From Tannerella sp. (GTDB lineage: Bacteria; Bacteroidota; Bacteroidia; Bacteroidales; Tannerellaceae): a stretch of 5,996 bases of DNA. Below are positions 5,449 through 5,996 of the stretch, in pieces. The first letter of the stretch is position 1. Each line of letters opens with the position of its first letter. The position numbers and the translations under genes are program-made. The notes under the pieces were generated by a model that saw only the letters and a list, made by a program, of their open reading frames with translations, was not told the DNA's origin and did no database searches. Location: NCBI GenBank assembly GCA_031261145.1, contig JAISJX010000148.1:1-5996 (forward strand), written 5' to 3'.

Positions 5449-5500
5449 GAAATCCATGAAACATATAATAATACGTAGAAAATATATAAAAAAAAGTATC

Positions 5501-5728
5501 ATGAAAGGAGGGTTTGTACTATTAAAGGTATTCCGCTTTTATCAGGAAGGTTTCCGCAGTATGACGGTCGGCAAGACGCTGTGGTGCATTATCCTGATCA
5601 AACTTTTCATTATGTTTTGCCTGCTGAAACCCATCTTTTTTCCCCGCTATCTGGGGCAGTTTGACACCGATTCGGATAAGCAGGAATATGTTTCCGGCGA
5701 ATTAGTAAACCGCGCTATTAATCCCTAA
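5501..5728 (+). CDS. DUF4492-type small membrane protein, cytochrome bd-associated
   Basis: This is a 75-residue protein with one strongly hydrophobic segment (residues about 25-48, [19 protein letters not shown]), preceded by a basic/aromatic stretch [16 protein letters not shown] and followed by [19 protein letters not shown]. This pattern is that of DUF4492, small proteins encoded just ahead of cydA in Bacteroidetes. A role in assembly or stability of the bd oxidase, as for CydX in proteobacteria, is an inference from position and size; there is no sequence likeness to CydX. The frame stays open upstream (ATGs at 5399 and 5456), but the added residues are basic and unlike the family, so ATG 5501 is preferred; 5456 remains possible. 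AAAGGAGGG lies inside the first codons, too late to serve this ATG as a ribosome binding site. The stop is 13 bp before cydA, so the two are surely co-transcribed. Confidence 0.85.
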   Translation: MKGGFVLLKVFRFYQEGFRSMTVGKTLWCIILIKLFIMFCLLKPIFFPRYLGQFDTDSDKQEYVSGELVNRAINP

Positions 5729-5741
5729 AATTTATATAAGT

Positions 5742-5996
5742 ATGGTTGAAAACATTGATAATTCATTGATTGATTGGTCGAGAGCACAATTCGCCCTGAC
5801 GGCCATCTACCATTGGCTTTTTGTTCCGCTCACCCTGGGGCTTGGTATTATTCAGGCCATCATGGAGACGATTTATTACAAAACGGGAAAAGAGTTTTGG
5901 AAAACAACGGCTCAGTTTTGGATGAAAGTGTTCGGAATCAATTTTGCCATTGGCGTAGCGACATGTTTAATCCTGGAGTTTGAGTTTGGAACCAAC
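5742..5996 (+). CDS. cydA: Cytochrome bd ubiquinol oxidase subunit I, 3' end cut by window
   Basis: The first 85 codons are visible. The sequence [20 protein letters not shown] aligns by eye with the E. coli CydA N-terminus (SRLQFALTAMYHFLFVPLT); His24 corresponds to the conserved His19, an axial haem ligand. The first transmembrane helix covers about residues 18-41, followed by an IMETIYY stretch and the conserved INFAIGVAT...LEFEFGTN block that starts helix 2. With subunit II (CydB, expected next but outside the window), the enzyme oxidises quinol and reduces oxygen to water at the cytoplasmic membrane with high oxygen affinity; in gut Bacteroidales this allows growth at nanomolar oxygen. 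Residue 75 (TGT, 5964-5966) is Cys where the E. coli protein has Gly (GVATG). ATG 5742 follows the small gene's stop by 13 bp and fits the family N-terminus. No Shine-Dalgarno is seen, as usual in this phylum. Confidence 0.97.
   Translation, partial: MVENIDNSLIDWSRAQFALTAIYHWLFVPLTLGLGIIQAIMETIYYKTGKEFWKTTAQFWMKVFGINFAIGVATCLILEFEFGTN

Noticed and set aside
5399..5500. Longer N-terminus for the DUF4492-type protein from ATG 5399 or 5456
   Set aside because: The added residues are a basic, low-complexity tract unlike the family, and the region looks like an A/T-rich leader; ATG 5501 gives the usual size.
5774..5983. Alternative plus-strand ORF of 69 codons at the right end
   Set aside because: It overlaps cydA in another frame; the cydA frame from 5742 gives an unmistakable CydA N-terminus.

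Overview
The window looks like part of a chromosome from a member of the Bacteroidales (Bacteroidetes). Three things point there. The cytochrome bd oxidase gene cydA is preceded by a small DUF4492-type membrane protein, an arrangement familiar from this group. Several promoters fit the Bacteroidetes consensus (TTTG at -33, TAnnTTTG at -7), and starts lack Shine-Dalgarno sequences. The left end is a large polysaccharide-degrading enzyme of a type abundant in gut Bacteroidales. The genus cannot be fixed from this sequence.

Layout. Bases 1-3348 hold the 3' 1115 codons of a GC-rich glycoside hydrolase related to family GH106 (alpha-L-rhamnosidase type); its start lies outside the window. Straight after it is an 8-bp tandem repeat, then a chimeric ORF (3356-4189). 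Its first third is a doubly truncated nitroreductase remnant, joined in frame to a lipoprotein of unknown function with a very acidic tail. Bases 4190-4785 hold no convincing gene but are dense in signals: three 14-bp near-palindromes at exact 21-bp spacing, a perfect 14-bp palindrome, a TATATTTG promoter followed about 60 bp later by a strong terminator (a candidate small RNA of about 80 nt), and a second, similar promoter preceded by a 21-bp direct repeat. A small XRE-family regulator lies on the minus strand (4786-5136), with a textbook Bacteroidetes promoter.

From 5193 the divergent intergenic region leads into the cytochrome bd operon. It contains an A/T-rich inverted repeat, a TATATTTG promoter, a 21-bp direct repeat at the expected transcription start, and a leader of about 130 nt that can fold. 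The operon then begins with the DUF4492-type small membrane protein (5501-5728) and cydA (5742 to the window end, first 85 codons), which carries a Cys where E. coli CydA has Gly.

Working together: only the DUF4492 gene and cydA form an obvious functional unit (the quinol-oxidising, oxygen-reducing terminal oxidase). The XRE regulator is divergent to them and could be a local regulator, but nothing in the sequence proves it. The hydrolase belongs to a unit extending leftward. I see no clear complete novel system; the strongest leads are the chimeric gene, the candidate small RNA and the 21-bp-phased repeats.
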